13,587 nucleotides of DNA, taken from NCBI GenBank assembly GCA_016926235.1, contig JAFGOZ010000260.1, forward strand, positions 1 to 13,587. Direction: 5' to 3'. Position 1 is the stretch's first letter; each line of letters begins with the position of its first letter. The translations under genes and the position numbers were made by a program. The notes below the pieces were generated by a model that did not search any database, had not been told where the DNA came from, and was given only the letters and a program-made list of their open reading frames with translations. Origin of the DNA: Bacteroidales bacterium (lineage in GTDB: Bacteria > Bacteroidota > Bacteroidia > Bacteroidales > UBA10428). Shown here in pieces: positions 1 to 6,515 of the stretch.

Positions 1-33
1 GGTGCTCGCCCTATTCCCATCCCTGCAGGCCCT

Positions 34-70
34 TCAACAAAAAAACCGCTCTTCGCGGTTTTTTTGTTGA
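34..70. terminator. Bidirectional intrinsic terminator next to the attachment-site remnant
   Basis: A perfect 16-bp inverted repeat (34-49 with 55-70) encloses a 5-base loop, TCTTC. The stem has a GC core (ACCGC/GCGGT) flanked by seven A on one side and seven T on the other, so it can end transcription from either direction. On the minus strand it follows the tRNA-like 3' end directly, as the natural terminator of that tRNA gene would. It is therefore probably chromosomal sequence rather than part of the element. Confidence 0.85.
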
Positions 71-87
71 CCCACCTGGGCTCGAAC
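68..87 (-). other. tRNA 3'-end remnant, candidate attachment site (att) end
   Basis: Read on the minus strand, this has a canonical T-loop (TTCGAGC), a 3' T-stem half (CCAGG) and a 7-base acceptor strand (TGGGTCA). The 5' half of the T-stem is missing: the bases before the T-loop (AATAG) cannot pair with CCAGG, so homology to a tRNA stops at about position 88. A tRNA 3' end that breaks off abruptly beside an integrase gene is the usual signature of one att end of a tRNA-targeting tyrosine-recombinase element. The partner copy, beside an intact tRNA, is not in the window. The tRNA species cannot be assigned. Confidence 0.6.
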
Positions 88-161
88 TATTTCCTTGTAC
101 TTCTTTCTATTACTTCTTTAAGCACTCATTATCTGACTCTTAACAAACATGCCTGAGAAAT

Positions 162-179
162 ATAAAGCATAATAAAGCA
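162..179. repeat. Two ATAAAGCA direct repeats one helical turn apart
   Basis: The octamer ATAAAGCA occurs at 162-169 and 172-179, a 10-base period, between the attachment remnant and the integrase gene. Arm-type integrase or excisionase binding sites often sit in this place as short phased repeats. The sequence is AT-rich, so chance occurrence is possible. Confidence 0.3.
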
Positions 180-193
180 ATAAAAATAACAAA

Positions 194-215
194 ATGTTCC
201 AGCCATGTTCCAGCC
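194..215. repeat. 11-base tandem direct repeat before the integrase gene
   Basis: ATGTTCCAGCC is repeated head to tail at 194-204 and 205-215. The second copy contributes the left arm of the hairpin at 203-224. Position 194 is also an in-frame ATG for the integrase, but translation from there would encode the repeat and the hairpin, which looks regulatory rather than coding. Confidence 0.6.
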
Positions 216-232
216 AGAACATGGTTTTTTTT
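203..232 (+). terminator. Intrinsic terminator or attenuator upstream of the integrase
   Basis: CCATGTTC (203-210) pairs perfectly with GAACATGG (217-224) around a 6-base loop and is followed by eight T (225-232). Its place just before the integrase start suggests it insulates the integrase from read-through from the chromosome. It could also be an operator, because an 8-bp stem is modest and overlaps a tandem repeat. Confidence 0.55.
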
Positions 233-256
233 ATCTTTACACTAATATTTTATGTT

Positions 257-1465
257 ATGGTAACCTTCAATATTGAATTAAGCAGTAAACCTATTAAAGG
301 GCAAAAAGAGCACCTTTTAATGTTAAGGATAACTGTAAATAGGAAAAAAGCCAGAATTGCTTTAATGTATAGTGTGTTGCCAAATCAATTCATATCTAAG
401 GCAACAAATTTCAAGTTTATCAGAGCCTCCAATCCAAGTTATTCAGTAATTAACTCATACCTTGAAAATCAGATCAATACTGCAAAGACAGTTGCACAGG
501 AGATATTAAATGAAAAGAAACCTTTGACAGCAATAGAGATTAAAAGACGTTTGCTTGAAAATAAGGGTACCTCCTTTTTCGAATATGCTCAAAATAAGGC
601 ATCTTCATTTAAAGCAAAAGGAGAGGTGGGCAGTTTTAAAAAATACAATGCGATAATAAGTAGTCTCCGAGAATTTGTAGGGGAAAATACTGATTTAATG
701 TTTGAAGAAATTAATGTCGATTTTTTAAACAGATATAGAGCTCATTTAACAAAAAATGCAAAAGCACAGACCACAATCCACGGATATTTTTCAAAAATCA
801 GAACTATTTATAATAATGCTTTACATGATGGTCTCATTGAGTTCGGCATGTCTCCTTTTGTAAACTACAAGATCAAAGAAGGGAATCCTTCAAAGGACCG
901 ATTAAGCACAACTGAAATAAATAAAATTGAAGAACTTAAACTGGTTGAAGACACTCTTATGTGGCATGTTCAAAATGCTTTCTTATTCTCATTCTATAAC
1001 GCTGGAATTAGAATTAGTGACATTCTAATGATGACCTGGGATAATATAAAAGAAGACAGGTTGGTATATACCATGTATAAGACCAATAAGACCCATTCCC
1101 TGAAGCTTAAAGAAAAGCCCCTTGCTATTCTGGAGAAATATAAAGACAGGGGTGAGTCATTCATCTTCCCGTTTTTCTCAGATCGGTACGATTACAGCGA
1201 TCCTCTTTTTCTGCATAACCAAATCGGGTCCAAAACTGCACTTATAAATAAATACCTGAAAGATATTGCCAAGAAAGCAGGTATAAACAAGAAGATAACA
1301 ACACATACTGCCAGGCATTCTTTTGCAGATATAGCACGCCAAAAGACTGATAATATTTATAACTTGTCAAAGACATTGGGACATTCCAGTCTTAAGGTGA
1401 CTGAAGCATATCTGGCATCTTTTGATGAAAAGGCTGTGGATGATACTTTGGATAAAGTATTTTAA
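257..1465 (+). CDS. Tyrosine recombinase / integrase of a Bacteroidetes mobile element
   Basis: Catalyses site-specific strand exchange between the element and its chromosomal target. Numbered from the ATG at 257 (402 residues), the catalytic set is visible: Arg252 in NAGIRISDIL, a beta-hairpin Lys near 275, His350 and Arg353 in HTARHSF, His376 in LGHSS and nucleophile Tyr385 in TEAYL. The N-terminal part (FNIELSSKPIKGQKEHLL) is the arm-binding domain typical of Bacteroidetes integrases, followed by an alpha-helical SAM-like core-binding domain (about 105-215). An in-frame ATG at 194 would add 21 hydrophobic residues encoded by a tandem repeat and terminator-like hairpin, so 257 is preferred. 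The gene lies 170 bases from the tRNA remnant, as expected for an element-end integrase. The family is certain; the start is likely. Confidence 0.95.
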   Translation: MVTFNIELSSKPIKGQKEHLLMLRITVNRKKARIALMYSVLPNQFISKATNFKFIRASNPSYSVINSYLENQINTAKTVAQEILNEKKPLTAIEIKRRLLENKGTSFFEYAQNKASSFKAKGEVGSFKKYNAIISSLREFVGENTDLMFEEINVDFLNRYRAHLTKNAKAQTTIHGYFSKIRTIYNNALHDGLIEFGMSPFVNYKIKEGNPSKDRLSTTEINKIEELKLVEDTLMWHVQNAFLFSFYNAGIRISDILMMTWDNIKEDRLVYTMYKTNKTHSLKLKEKPLAILEKYKDRGESFIFPFFSDRYDYSDPLFLHNQIGSKTALINKYLKDIAKKAGINKKITTHTARHSFADIARQKTDNIYNLSKTLGHSSLKVTEAYLASFDEKAVDDTLDKVF

Positions 1466-1467
1466 TT

Positions 1468-2385
1468 ATGGATGAGCTTGAATCAATTTTAGAGGATTTC
1501 CTTTCCTATTATAATAATCCAAGAGTCACAGTCAAATATTTTGATCAAATAGATGGTGACGATAATTTTTTATCAGAAGAATTTAATATTACTTATAATG
1601 AAGTAGAAGTGACAGTAAATGGTTACATGAATCCGATAGAGTATTATACCAAGCTTCTATGGCTAAAAAATCAAATTATAAACAAGCTTGTTCAATTCGG
1701 AAACAAACAATCAAAGAGGAAGCTTCAGATAAATTTAATGTTTCTTTTACCAGTTCTTAAAGAGAGACAAACTTATTTTGAAAAGAAACAAATCACAGGC
1801 AGTTTTTCATATTTACCAGCAAATTCCCCAAAGAAACTTGTTCAGAGAGAAGAAATCTTCTGCAAAAAAGAAGAGTTAACATATTTAGACAGTGATAAAA
1901 ATCTCTATCCACTTAGAGGCACTAATGAAAGAAAGCAAATTTCAACTTATTATTATTTCATGCTTGAAATTCTGGAAGAGCTAATCTCATTCTTTGAGAA
2001 ATTAAATGTTCCACAGAAAGTAAAGAAAACTTCTAACTCGTTTCAAATTAAAATAAATCAGCCATTAACAGATTTAAAAAACGCATTAGTAGCAAGAGGT
2101 TTCATTGAAGATATTGATCTTAAATCATTTAATAAGGTCTTTCACAATGAAATGATTGAAAAAAAAATCAATTGGATTGGAGGTAAAGAAGCCTTTAAAT
2201 ATTTCATCTCAAACTTGATAGATTCTAAATATATTCATTCGTCACGAGAAAGGTGGAAAATTGCAGAGAAATGTTTCTTAATCAAAGGGGAAGAAATTGA
2301 GGGTTATAATATTTCTACACAACAAAAGGCAAATAATCTAGTTCAAGAATCTATAAATCACATCCTCAATAATCTTCAAAAATAG
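1468..2385 (+). CDS. Integrase-linked protein of unknown function, weakly RteC-like
   Basis: A 305-residue soluble protein with no signal peptide or membrane segment. Its start lies 2 bases after the integrase stop, so the two are almost certainly co-transcribed. It is rich in Lys and Glu and mostly helical. The C-terminal segment (about 200-280) has the pattern INWIGGKEAFKYFISNLI, then a Trp and a Cys-Phe. That resembles a W-x-G/L-x-x-F pattern I associate with C-terminal regions of RteC-type and similar integrase-neighbour proteins in Bacteroidetes elements. RteC is known from Bacteroides conjugative transposons as a regulator of excision. The resemblance is weak and I assign no function; control of excision is inference from position. 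The gene is markedly AT-rich, like the integrase. Confidence 0.75.
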   Translation: MDELESILEDFLSYYNNPRVTVKYFDQIDGDDNFLSEEFNITYNEVEVTVNGYMNPIEYYTKLLWLKNQIINKLVQFGNKQSKRKLQINLMFLLPVLKERQTYFEKKQITGSFSYLPANSPKKLVQREEIFCKKEELTYLDSDKNLYPLRGTNERKQISTYYYFMLEILEELISFFEKLNVPQKVKKTSNSFQIKINQPLTDLKNALVARGFIEDIDLKSFNKVFHNEMIEKKINWIGGKEAFKYFISNLIDSKYIHSSRERWKIAEKCFLIKGEEIEGYNISTQQKANNLVQESINHILNNLQK

Positions 2386-2561
2386 GCCACTCAAAAGTCT
2401 AATCTTTGAGTCTATTTTCCTCTTTTACTTTCTTTTCATTTCCTTGATTATTAATTGACTTCATTTTACTGTACTCAATGTCTGTGTAATAATTTGATTT
2501 TGAGTGTATTTATGATATTAAACTCGCCCCGGCAATAATGCCAATTTAAATTTTTTATCAA
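2386..2561 (+). promoter_or_regulatory. Intergenic leader of the HTH-helicase operon
   Basis: This 176-base gap separates the integration operon from the replication operon and should contain the promoter for the latter. I see no clean Bacteroidetes -33/-7 pair; TATTTATG at 2507-2514 is one mismatch from TAnnTTTG but has no TTTG at the right distance. A small hairpin, GGCA-ATAA-TGCC at 2531-2542, is followed by an A/T stretch and the ATG at 2562. Confidence 0.3.
2389..2420 (+). terminator. Weak terminator after the integrase operon
   Basis: ACTCAAA (2389-2395) pairs with TTTGAGT (2405-2411) around a 9-base loop, and a T-rich run follows. The stem is AT-rich and therefore weak, but it lies directly after the stop at 2385. 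Confidence 0.4.
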
Positions 2562-2840
2562 ATGAAAAAATTAATTATCGTTCCAACTCAGAGTGAAAAA
2601 CCGGGGCAGGAGCAAATTGAAGAAACAGGACCGAGCCTCCTGGTTAAAAAATGGCTTACAGGAGATGAGGTTTGCCAGGTCTTAGGCATATCTAAAAGGA
2701 CTCTCCAGAACTACAGGGATCAAAGAAGAATCCCATTCTATCAGACTGGCCGTAAAATTTATTTTAAGGCCATAGATATCGACGATTTTCTTGAAAGACA
2801 CCACATTAAATCCTTTAATCAGAAAGGAGGTGCAGCATGA
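2562..2840 (+). CDS. Excisionase-like helix-turn-helix DNA-binding protein (HTH_17/MerR-type)
   Basis: A 92-residue protein with a single winged-helix domain at about 30-80: WLTGDEVCQVLGISKRTLQN contains the helix-turn-helix, YRDQRRIPFYQTGRKIYFKA the wing, and DIDDFLERH the closing helix. This is the standard HTH_17 layout of small Bacteroidetes element proteins related to excisionases and AlpA-like regulators. The N-terminal 28 residues look disordered. Its ATGA junction overlaps the next gene by 4 bases and it opens the operon that ends with the SF3 helicase. Likely roles are recombination directionality factor or transcriptional regulator of this operon; the sequence does not separate these. 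Confidence 0.88.
   Translation: MKKLIIVPTQSEKPGQEQIEETGPSLLVKKWLTGDEVCQVLGISKRTLQNYRDQRRIPFYQTGRKIYFKAIDIDDFLERHHIKSFNQKGGAA
2824..2831 (+). promoter_or_regulatory. Strong Shine-Dalgarno site for the 149-residue protein
   Basis: AAGGAGGT lies 5 bases before the ATG at 2837, inside the end of the HTH gene. Such a near-consensus site is unusual in Bacteroidota, where most genes lack one. Together with the 4-base overlap it fixes the start and suggests coupled translation. Confidence 0.75.
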
Positions 2841-3286
2841 CACACCAATTTAAATCATCTACGAGAAGAAGCGGCGTTCAGTTGTCCGCTGATCATCTAG
2901 ACAAGTTCTGGTCTTATGAATCAGGCATTGCTTCCATTGATGATACTAAGTTGTATGCTTACCTCCATAAGAAAGGTTACAGGTATTTTCCATCAGACAG
3001 CAATCAAAGCTACATAATAATAGTCACGAATAACAAACTAGACGTGCTATTCCAAAAAGTATGGAGATTATCCAGCAGCCTGGTTGACAAAGATTTCATA
3101 TCAGTGACGAAAGAAGAACGAGACAGTGTTAAAAATGCTTTGCATGGAATCAGGAAATCATTGAAGAAGAATAGACTGGTCCAGTTAACACCTGAAGACC
3201 TTGAAGGGTACGAAAATTCTGGAACAATTCGATTTCTGTTGAACCTTAAAAACGAATCACAACCTGGGGAGGGGGGCAAATTATGA
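2837..3286 (+). CDS. Small protein resembling the N-terminal domain of the downstream helicase
   Basis: A 149-residue soluble protein that I do not recognise as a named family. Residues 23-70 (starting KFW..ESG, then D, L, L, GY and III/KL) line up without gaps over the first half with residues 54-99 of the SF3 helicase encoded next (KFW..ASG, D, L, L, GY, ILI/RI). I count about ten identities in the first 27 aligned positions. A later pair, LTPEDLEG here (117-124) and VTPEEIEK in the helicase (176-183), keeps the same order. It therefore looks like a free-standing paralogue of the helicase's N-terminal region without the ATPase. It overlaps both neighbours by 4 bases. A helicase accessory, loader or origin-recognition role is inference. 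Confidence 0.85.
   Translation: MTHQFKSSTRRSGVQLSADHLDKFWSYESGIASIDDTKLYAYLHKKGYRYFPSDSNQSYIIIVTNNKLDVLFQKVWRLSSSLVDKDFISVTKEERDSVKNALHGIRKSLKKNRLVQLTPEDLEGYENSGTIRFLLNLKNESQPGEGGKL
3266..3276 (+). promoter_or_regulatory. Purine-rich ribosome binding site for the SF3 helicase gene
   Basis: GGGGAGGGGGG ends 6 bases before the ATG at 3283, which overlaps the preceding stop as ATGA. With the site at 2824 it makes two consecutive Shine-Dalgarno-like starts in one operon, consistent with coupled, stoichiometric expression. Confidence 0.6.
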
Positions 3287-4830
3287 TGACAAATAAAGTG
3301 AAAAGACTCGATAATGCGATAGCCAGAAGGCATATTGAAACTAAACCTCATTATATTACTGGCGAAGAGAAGCAAACCGCGATCAATGATAATGGTGAAA
3401 ATATTTCTCCTCATCCGACAATTCCAATAAAGGTTCAGGGAAAATTCTGGACCAACGCTTCAGGATCACTTAGGTTTGATCCTGAGGCACTCCACGAGTT
3501 CCTTAAAGAGAATGGATACGGAATATTGAAATCTGAAGGCCTTGAAGGAGCAATACTCATCAAGGTAGAAGGTCGAATCGTGAAGAACACTACATCCAGA
3601 GAAATTCGGGATTTCTGCTGGAGGTATATTGGAGAAAAGTACGAATTCAAAGATGCTGATGAAAGGAAACAGGTTAAGAACCTGTTTTATAAAGAAGCAT
3701 CCTTATTCAGCTATAATAATCTTTTACTGATGCCAGCAATTGCACTAAATGAGATAGCAGATACAGCAAATGAATCGTATCTATTCTTCAAGAACTGCAT
3801 ATTAAAGGTTACTCCTGAGGAGATTGAAAAACTGAAATATGAGGATATTAAAGGCCATGTCTTTGAGAAGGATATTATCAATTTTGACCTGGCCACAGAG
3901 AATGTCGTAAAAAATACAGGGGATTTCCAAATGTTTATTTTCGACATATGTACTCATGATAACGATGAGACAGAAGCCAACAACCTTCAAAGTCTCATGT
4001 CTATAATTGGGTACATGCTTCATAGGTTCAAAGATCCCAGCAAAGCAAAAGCCGTTATACTGATGGATCCATACAAAGGAGAAGGGGCAAATGGAGGGAC
4101 AGGCAAGAGTCTTCTTACAAAGGCATTTGATAAAGTCCGGCCAACTGTTTACGAAGACGGCAAGTTTTTCCACACGAAAGACCGGTTTGCTCTGGGACAG
4201 GTCAATTATAACACCCGGATCCTTGTAATTGATGATATTGCTCAGGACTTCAACTTTTCGAAACTGTTCCCTTTAATTACCGAGAAAGCAGTAGTTGAGA
4301 GGAAGTATCAGAATAAGTACACGATCCTTTTTGAACGAAGCCCTAAGATCATCATAACGACAAATTACTGGCTTAAGGCAACAGACGAAAGTTCAAACCG
4401 AAGAAAAATGGAGTTTGTGCTGGCAGATTTCTATGACGCTGAACTTACTCCCGAAACAAAATATGGTAATTTGTTTTTCATTGACTGGGATAACGAAGAA
4501 TGGGAATACTTCTATCTGTTCATGGCTTATTGCCTTTGGCAATATCTTAAAGACGGTATAATTGAGCAAAAATTCAATATTGCCGAAAGGACTTTGAAGA
4601 TGACAGCCCATCCAAAGTTCATAGAGTTCGTGAAAGGACATGTAAATCCATCTGTAAAATTTAATAAGCGAATAGTATATAATCAATTTTACACCCAAAA
4701 TCCCAATGTAGGGAATGTCGAGTTAACCACTTTCACCAGGTGGCTCAGGCTATATGCTGATGCCTTTGGTTACGTTTTCAATGAGTCTCATTCTGGAAGT
4801 GAGAATTTCTTCGAATACAGTAAAGAATGA
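3283..4830 (+). CDS. SF3-type replicative helicase (D5/primase-helicase-like ATPase)
   Basis: A 515-residue protein probably unwinding the element's replication origin. The core has a Walker A motif, GGTGKS, with Lys275 and Ser276; a Walker B, ILVIDD, ending at Asp317-Asp318; an SF3 motif C, KIIITTN, ending at Asn361; and an arginine pair at 373-374 suited to an Arg finger. The order A-B-C with this spacing is typical of superfamily 3 helicases in phages, plasmids and integrative elements. The region before it (about 54-200) is an N-terminal domain shared with the preceding small protein. The C-terminus (about 430-515) looks like a winged helix. I see no archaeo-eukaryotic primase or TOPRIM motif, so primase activity is not supported here. 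It is the last gene of its operon, with a terminator 18 bases downstream. Confidence 0.9.
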   Translation: MMTNKVKRLDNAIARRHIETKPHYITGEEKQTAINDNGENISPHPTIPIKVQGKFWTNASGSLRFDPEALHEFLKENGYGILKSEGLEGAILIKVEGRIVKNTTSREIRDFCWRYIGEKYEFKDADERKQVKNLFYKEASLFSYNNLLLMPAIALNEIADTANESYLFFKNCILKVTPEEIEKLKYEDIKGHVFEKDIINFDLATENVVKNTGDFQMFIFDICTHDNDETEANNLQSLMSIIGYMLHRFKDPSKAKAVILMDPYKGEGANGGTGKSLLTKAFDKVRPTVYEDGKFFHTKDRFALGQVNYNTRILVIDDIAQDFNFSKLFPLITEKAVVERKYQNKYTILFERSPKIIITTNYWLKATDESSNRRKMEFVLADFYDAELTPETKYGNLFFIDWDNEEWEYFYLFMAYCLWQYLKDGIIEQKFNIAERTLKMTAHPKFIEFVKGHVNPSVKFNKRIVYNQFYTQNPNVGNVELTTFTRWLRLYADAFGYVFNESHSGSENFFEYSKE

Positions 4831-4847
4831 ATCTGACAGAAGAACAA

Positions 4848-4882
4848 AACAGGGTATCTGAATAAGGCACCCTGTTACTTTT
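4848..4882 (+). terminator. Intrinsic terminator after the helicase operon
   Basis: AACAGGGT (4848-4855) pairs with ACCCTGTT (4869-4876), an 8-bp perfect stem with a 13-base loop, followed by ACTTTTG. It starts 18 bases after the helicase stop. Confidence 0.7.
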
Positions 4883-5259
4883 GTATCAGTATGGGAATAT
4901 GGAAAGCACTTTTGTTTAAACTTTTGTGACGAACCCCTAAAAACGCAGATAAATATCTCTATTATTGCAGATATACAACGAATAAAAAAGTTATGGCCGA
5001 ATAGCCCACCAAAACCCCACATTATGTTTGGGAAGGTGGTTGACACTTTCTCTATGATTCGCACAATGAATTTTCAATACTTAAACACTCAAACAATAAG
5101 TACGCAACTGCCTCCATTTAGTTCCCTGAGGGAACTGTCGGGGAGGGGTCATATACAGTACCTGACTTTTATGGAAGGTACCTCTTGGGCCTCCTGCAAG
5201 GATTATAACAAACACCTGGAGAAATACTAATCAAACCAGCAGTTATAAAGTAGCAAGAA
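4883..5259. other. Non-coding region with three inverted repeats; candidate origin
   Basis: This gap lies between the converging helicase operon and the minus-strand winged-helix gene. It holds CCACC/GGTGG (5006-5010 with 5035-5039) with an inner CCCA/TGGG pair (5016-5019 with 5029-5032); a near-perfect palindrome, AGTTCCC-TGA-GGGAACT, at 5120-5136; and GTACCT/AGGTAC at 5158-5163 with 5176-5181. I see no convincing gene in it. Between two terminating operons one would expect a short gap with terminators, but this one is about 380 bases and structured, and it is flanked by a helicase and a Rep-like gene. A replication origin, or oriT, is a reasonable guess, not a demonstration. Confidence 0.35.
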
Positions 5260-6009
5260 TTATTCAAGCGTCTCTCCATATCTTTCTTCAGTATGTTCTC
5301 TGATCTTATGTTCATATGCTGTCCAGCGTTTGTCTTTGATCCACTTCAGCAATGAGGGTTGGTAATAAGCCTGTCCAGTGTGATTACGTTCATCCAGTTC
5401 TTTCTTAAGACAGCTAATGATTTCCTCATGAGATGTCTGCTGTGACATCAAGTATTCAGTATACTCTCTTTCACAGTCTTCAAGATTAGCTTTTAGGAAG
5501 TTTGTCTGGCCACCGTAACTGCTAACACTAACCGGATACAGTTCATTGAGTTCATCAAATTTGCTCTTCAAACAGGTGGCGTCTGTGCATGTTGTTTCGT
5601 TAGTAATATAATTGTAGTTTTTCTTAGTAGTAGTTAATGTACCACCCTTACACTTTCTACCCGTGGTAAGTGTGGAACTTTGACAGTTACCATATGTGGT
5701 AGGTGTGAAGTCCAAATCCTCTGTAATTATATATTCCCAGCCGCTTTGTATTTGGGTCTTTTTAATATATCCCAGATCCTCCAGAGACCTCCATGCCTTG
5801 TTAAATTTCTCTCTTGGGAAGCCCAGCCTCTTACCAATTTCATACTTCACCAGGTTCCAGTTATCACAGTTTGAAAGGATCTGTGCCATAATTGCGAGCT
5901 GATAACCATTTAAAGAAAATAGTGATGCAGGTAATCTGTTAAAAGGATGCTGTTCATCTTTCGGACACCTTATAAAAGTGGTGCTATTCTGTTTTGTCAT
6001 ATTGCCCAT
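5260..6009 (-). CDS. Winged-helix replication-initiator-like DNA-binding protein
   Basis: A 249-residue protein on the minus strand. Residues about 25-97 form a winged helix: SLFSLNGYQLAIMAQIL, then VKYEIGKRLGFPREKFNKAW with the recognition helix, LEDLGYIKK, and a strand pair SGWEYIITED. This resembles the N-terminal domains of phage and plasmid replication initiators and replisome organisers. A Ser/Thr/Asn-rich linker (about 100-145) follows, and then a helical C-terminus ending in SLLKWIKDKRW, a pattern seen at the end of DnaD/DnaB-loader-like proteins. The start at 6009 overlaps the preceding cold-shock gene by 26 bases; a second Met at 6000 is possible. Origin binding or helicase loading is inference; a regulator is the alternative. 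Confidence 0.75.
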   Translation of the reverse strand: MGNMTKQNSTTFIRCPKDEQHPFNRLPASLFSLNGYQLAIMAQILSNCDNWNLVKYEIGKRLGFPREKFNKAWRSLEDLGYIKKTQIQSGWEYIITEDLDFTPTTYGNCQSSTLTTGRKCKGGTLTTTKKNYNYITNETTCTDATCLKSKFDELNELYPVSVSSYGGQTNFLKANLEDCEREYTEYLMSQQTSHEEIISCLKKELDERNHTGQAYYQPSLLKWIKDKRWTAYEHKIREHTEERYGETLE

Positions 6010-6250
6010 CGCATTGTATTGTTAACAGGTCTTTATTATCTATCAAGGTAACATTCACTGCCTCAATGCCTTTAAGACCCTCGGCCAGTTCGAATGTCAC
6101 CATATCCCCTTTTTTAATGTGGCAGGAAAGGCCACTGTTATGGCAGAAGTATTCTCTGTCAGTTCCTTCGTCAGTTATGAAGCCGTATAGACGGCCTACA
6201 TTAAAAAACTTGACGACACCAATATGCTTTGTATTCATTATATTGTTCAA
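5984..6250 (-). CDS. Cold-shock-domain (CspA-like) nucleic-acid-binding protein
   Basis: An 88-residue single-domain protein. GVVKFFNVGRLYGFI (11-25) carries the first strand and RNP1-like motif, and YFCHNSGLS (34-42) the RNP2-like motif where canonical Csp proteins read VFVHFSA. KGDMVTFELAEGLKGIEAVNV (47-67) gives the last strands. It would bind single-stranded DNA or RNA. Relative to CspA it lacks the conserved Phe-x-His-Phe aromatic order, having Phe-Cys-His-Asn, and it has a longer C-terminal tail (68-88). A second Met at codon 5 (6238) is an equally plausible start. It overlaps the downstream winged-helix gene by 26 bases and shares its operon, which suggests a job in element replication or in regulating that gene rather than in general cold shock. 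Confidence 0.85.
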   Translation of the reverse strand: MNNIMNTKHIGVVKFFNVGRLYGFITDEGTDREYFCHNSGLSCHIKKGDMVTFELAEGLKGIEAVNVTLIDNKDLLTIQCDGQYDKTE

Positions 6251-6268
6251 TAAGTTTTAGGTTTTAAT

Positions 6269-6286
6269 CTGAGAAGACTATCTCAG
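6269..6286. promoter_or_regulatory. Palindrome upstream of the cold-shock gene
   Basis: CTGAGA (6269-6274) and TCTCAG (6281-6286) form a 6-bp perfect inverted repeat around a 6-base spacer, 19 bases upstream of the minus-strand start at 6250. It could be an operator for a dimeric regulator or a 5' UTR hairpin. Confidence 0.3.
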
Positions 6287-6366
6287 TATATATACTTTAA
6301 CGAATTAAAATAGAGGATGTTACATAAATAAAACAATATATTTCAGTCATTATAGAAATAAGTATG

Positions 6367-6390
6367 GGTGCCGCTATAGCACCTTTTTTT
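6367..6390 (+). terminator. Strong intrinsic terminator with no plus-strand gene upstream
   Basis: GGTGC (6367-6371) pairs with GCACC (6379-6383), a 5-bp GC-rich stem with a 7-base loop, followed by seven T (6384-6390). It reads on the plus strand, yet the nearest upstream plus-strand gene ends at 4830. It could end a short untranslated transcript starting around 6260-6340, or stop antisense transcription away from the cold-shock operon. Confidence 0.65.
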
Positions 6391-6482
6391 GTTTCAGGGG
6401 ATTGTTGTTCAAATACATGAAATAAATACTTAATAGCCTTCCAACAGGATATCCACAAGCACACGAAGGACCCTAATTCGAT

Positions 6483-6515
6483 CTCCCCGGTGCATTGCTG
6501 GGGGGAAACCTCCCC
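6483..6515 (+). promoter_or_regulatory. Leader with mutually exclusive G/C hairpins
   Basis: CTCCCC occurs at 6483-6488 and again at 6510-6515, with a run of six G (6500-6505) between. The G run can pair with either copy: upstream with an 11-base loop, or downstream with a 4-base loop, each including one G-T pair. The layout suits an RNA switch 33 bases before the ATG at 6548. Confidence 0.35.

Noticed and set aside
3010..5064. Several minus-strand open frames opposite the helicase operon
   Set aside because: All overlap genes with clear motifs or strong start signals and show no family pattern of their own.
5024..5230. Plus-strand 68-residue open frame in the non-coding gap after the helicase
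   Set aside because: No recognisable pattern, it overlaps all three inverted repeats, and it has no ribosome site; treated as chance.
5994..6260. Plus-strand 88-residue open frame opposite the cold-shock gene
   Set aside because: The minus-strand frame has a clear cold-shock domain; the plus frame is its complement shadow.
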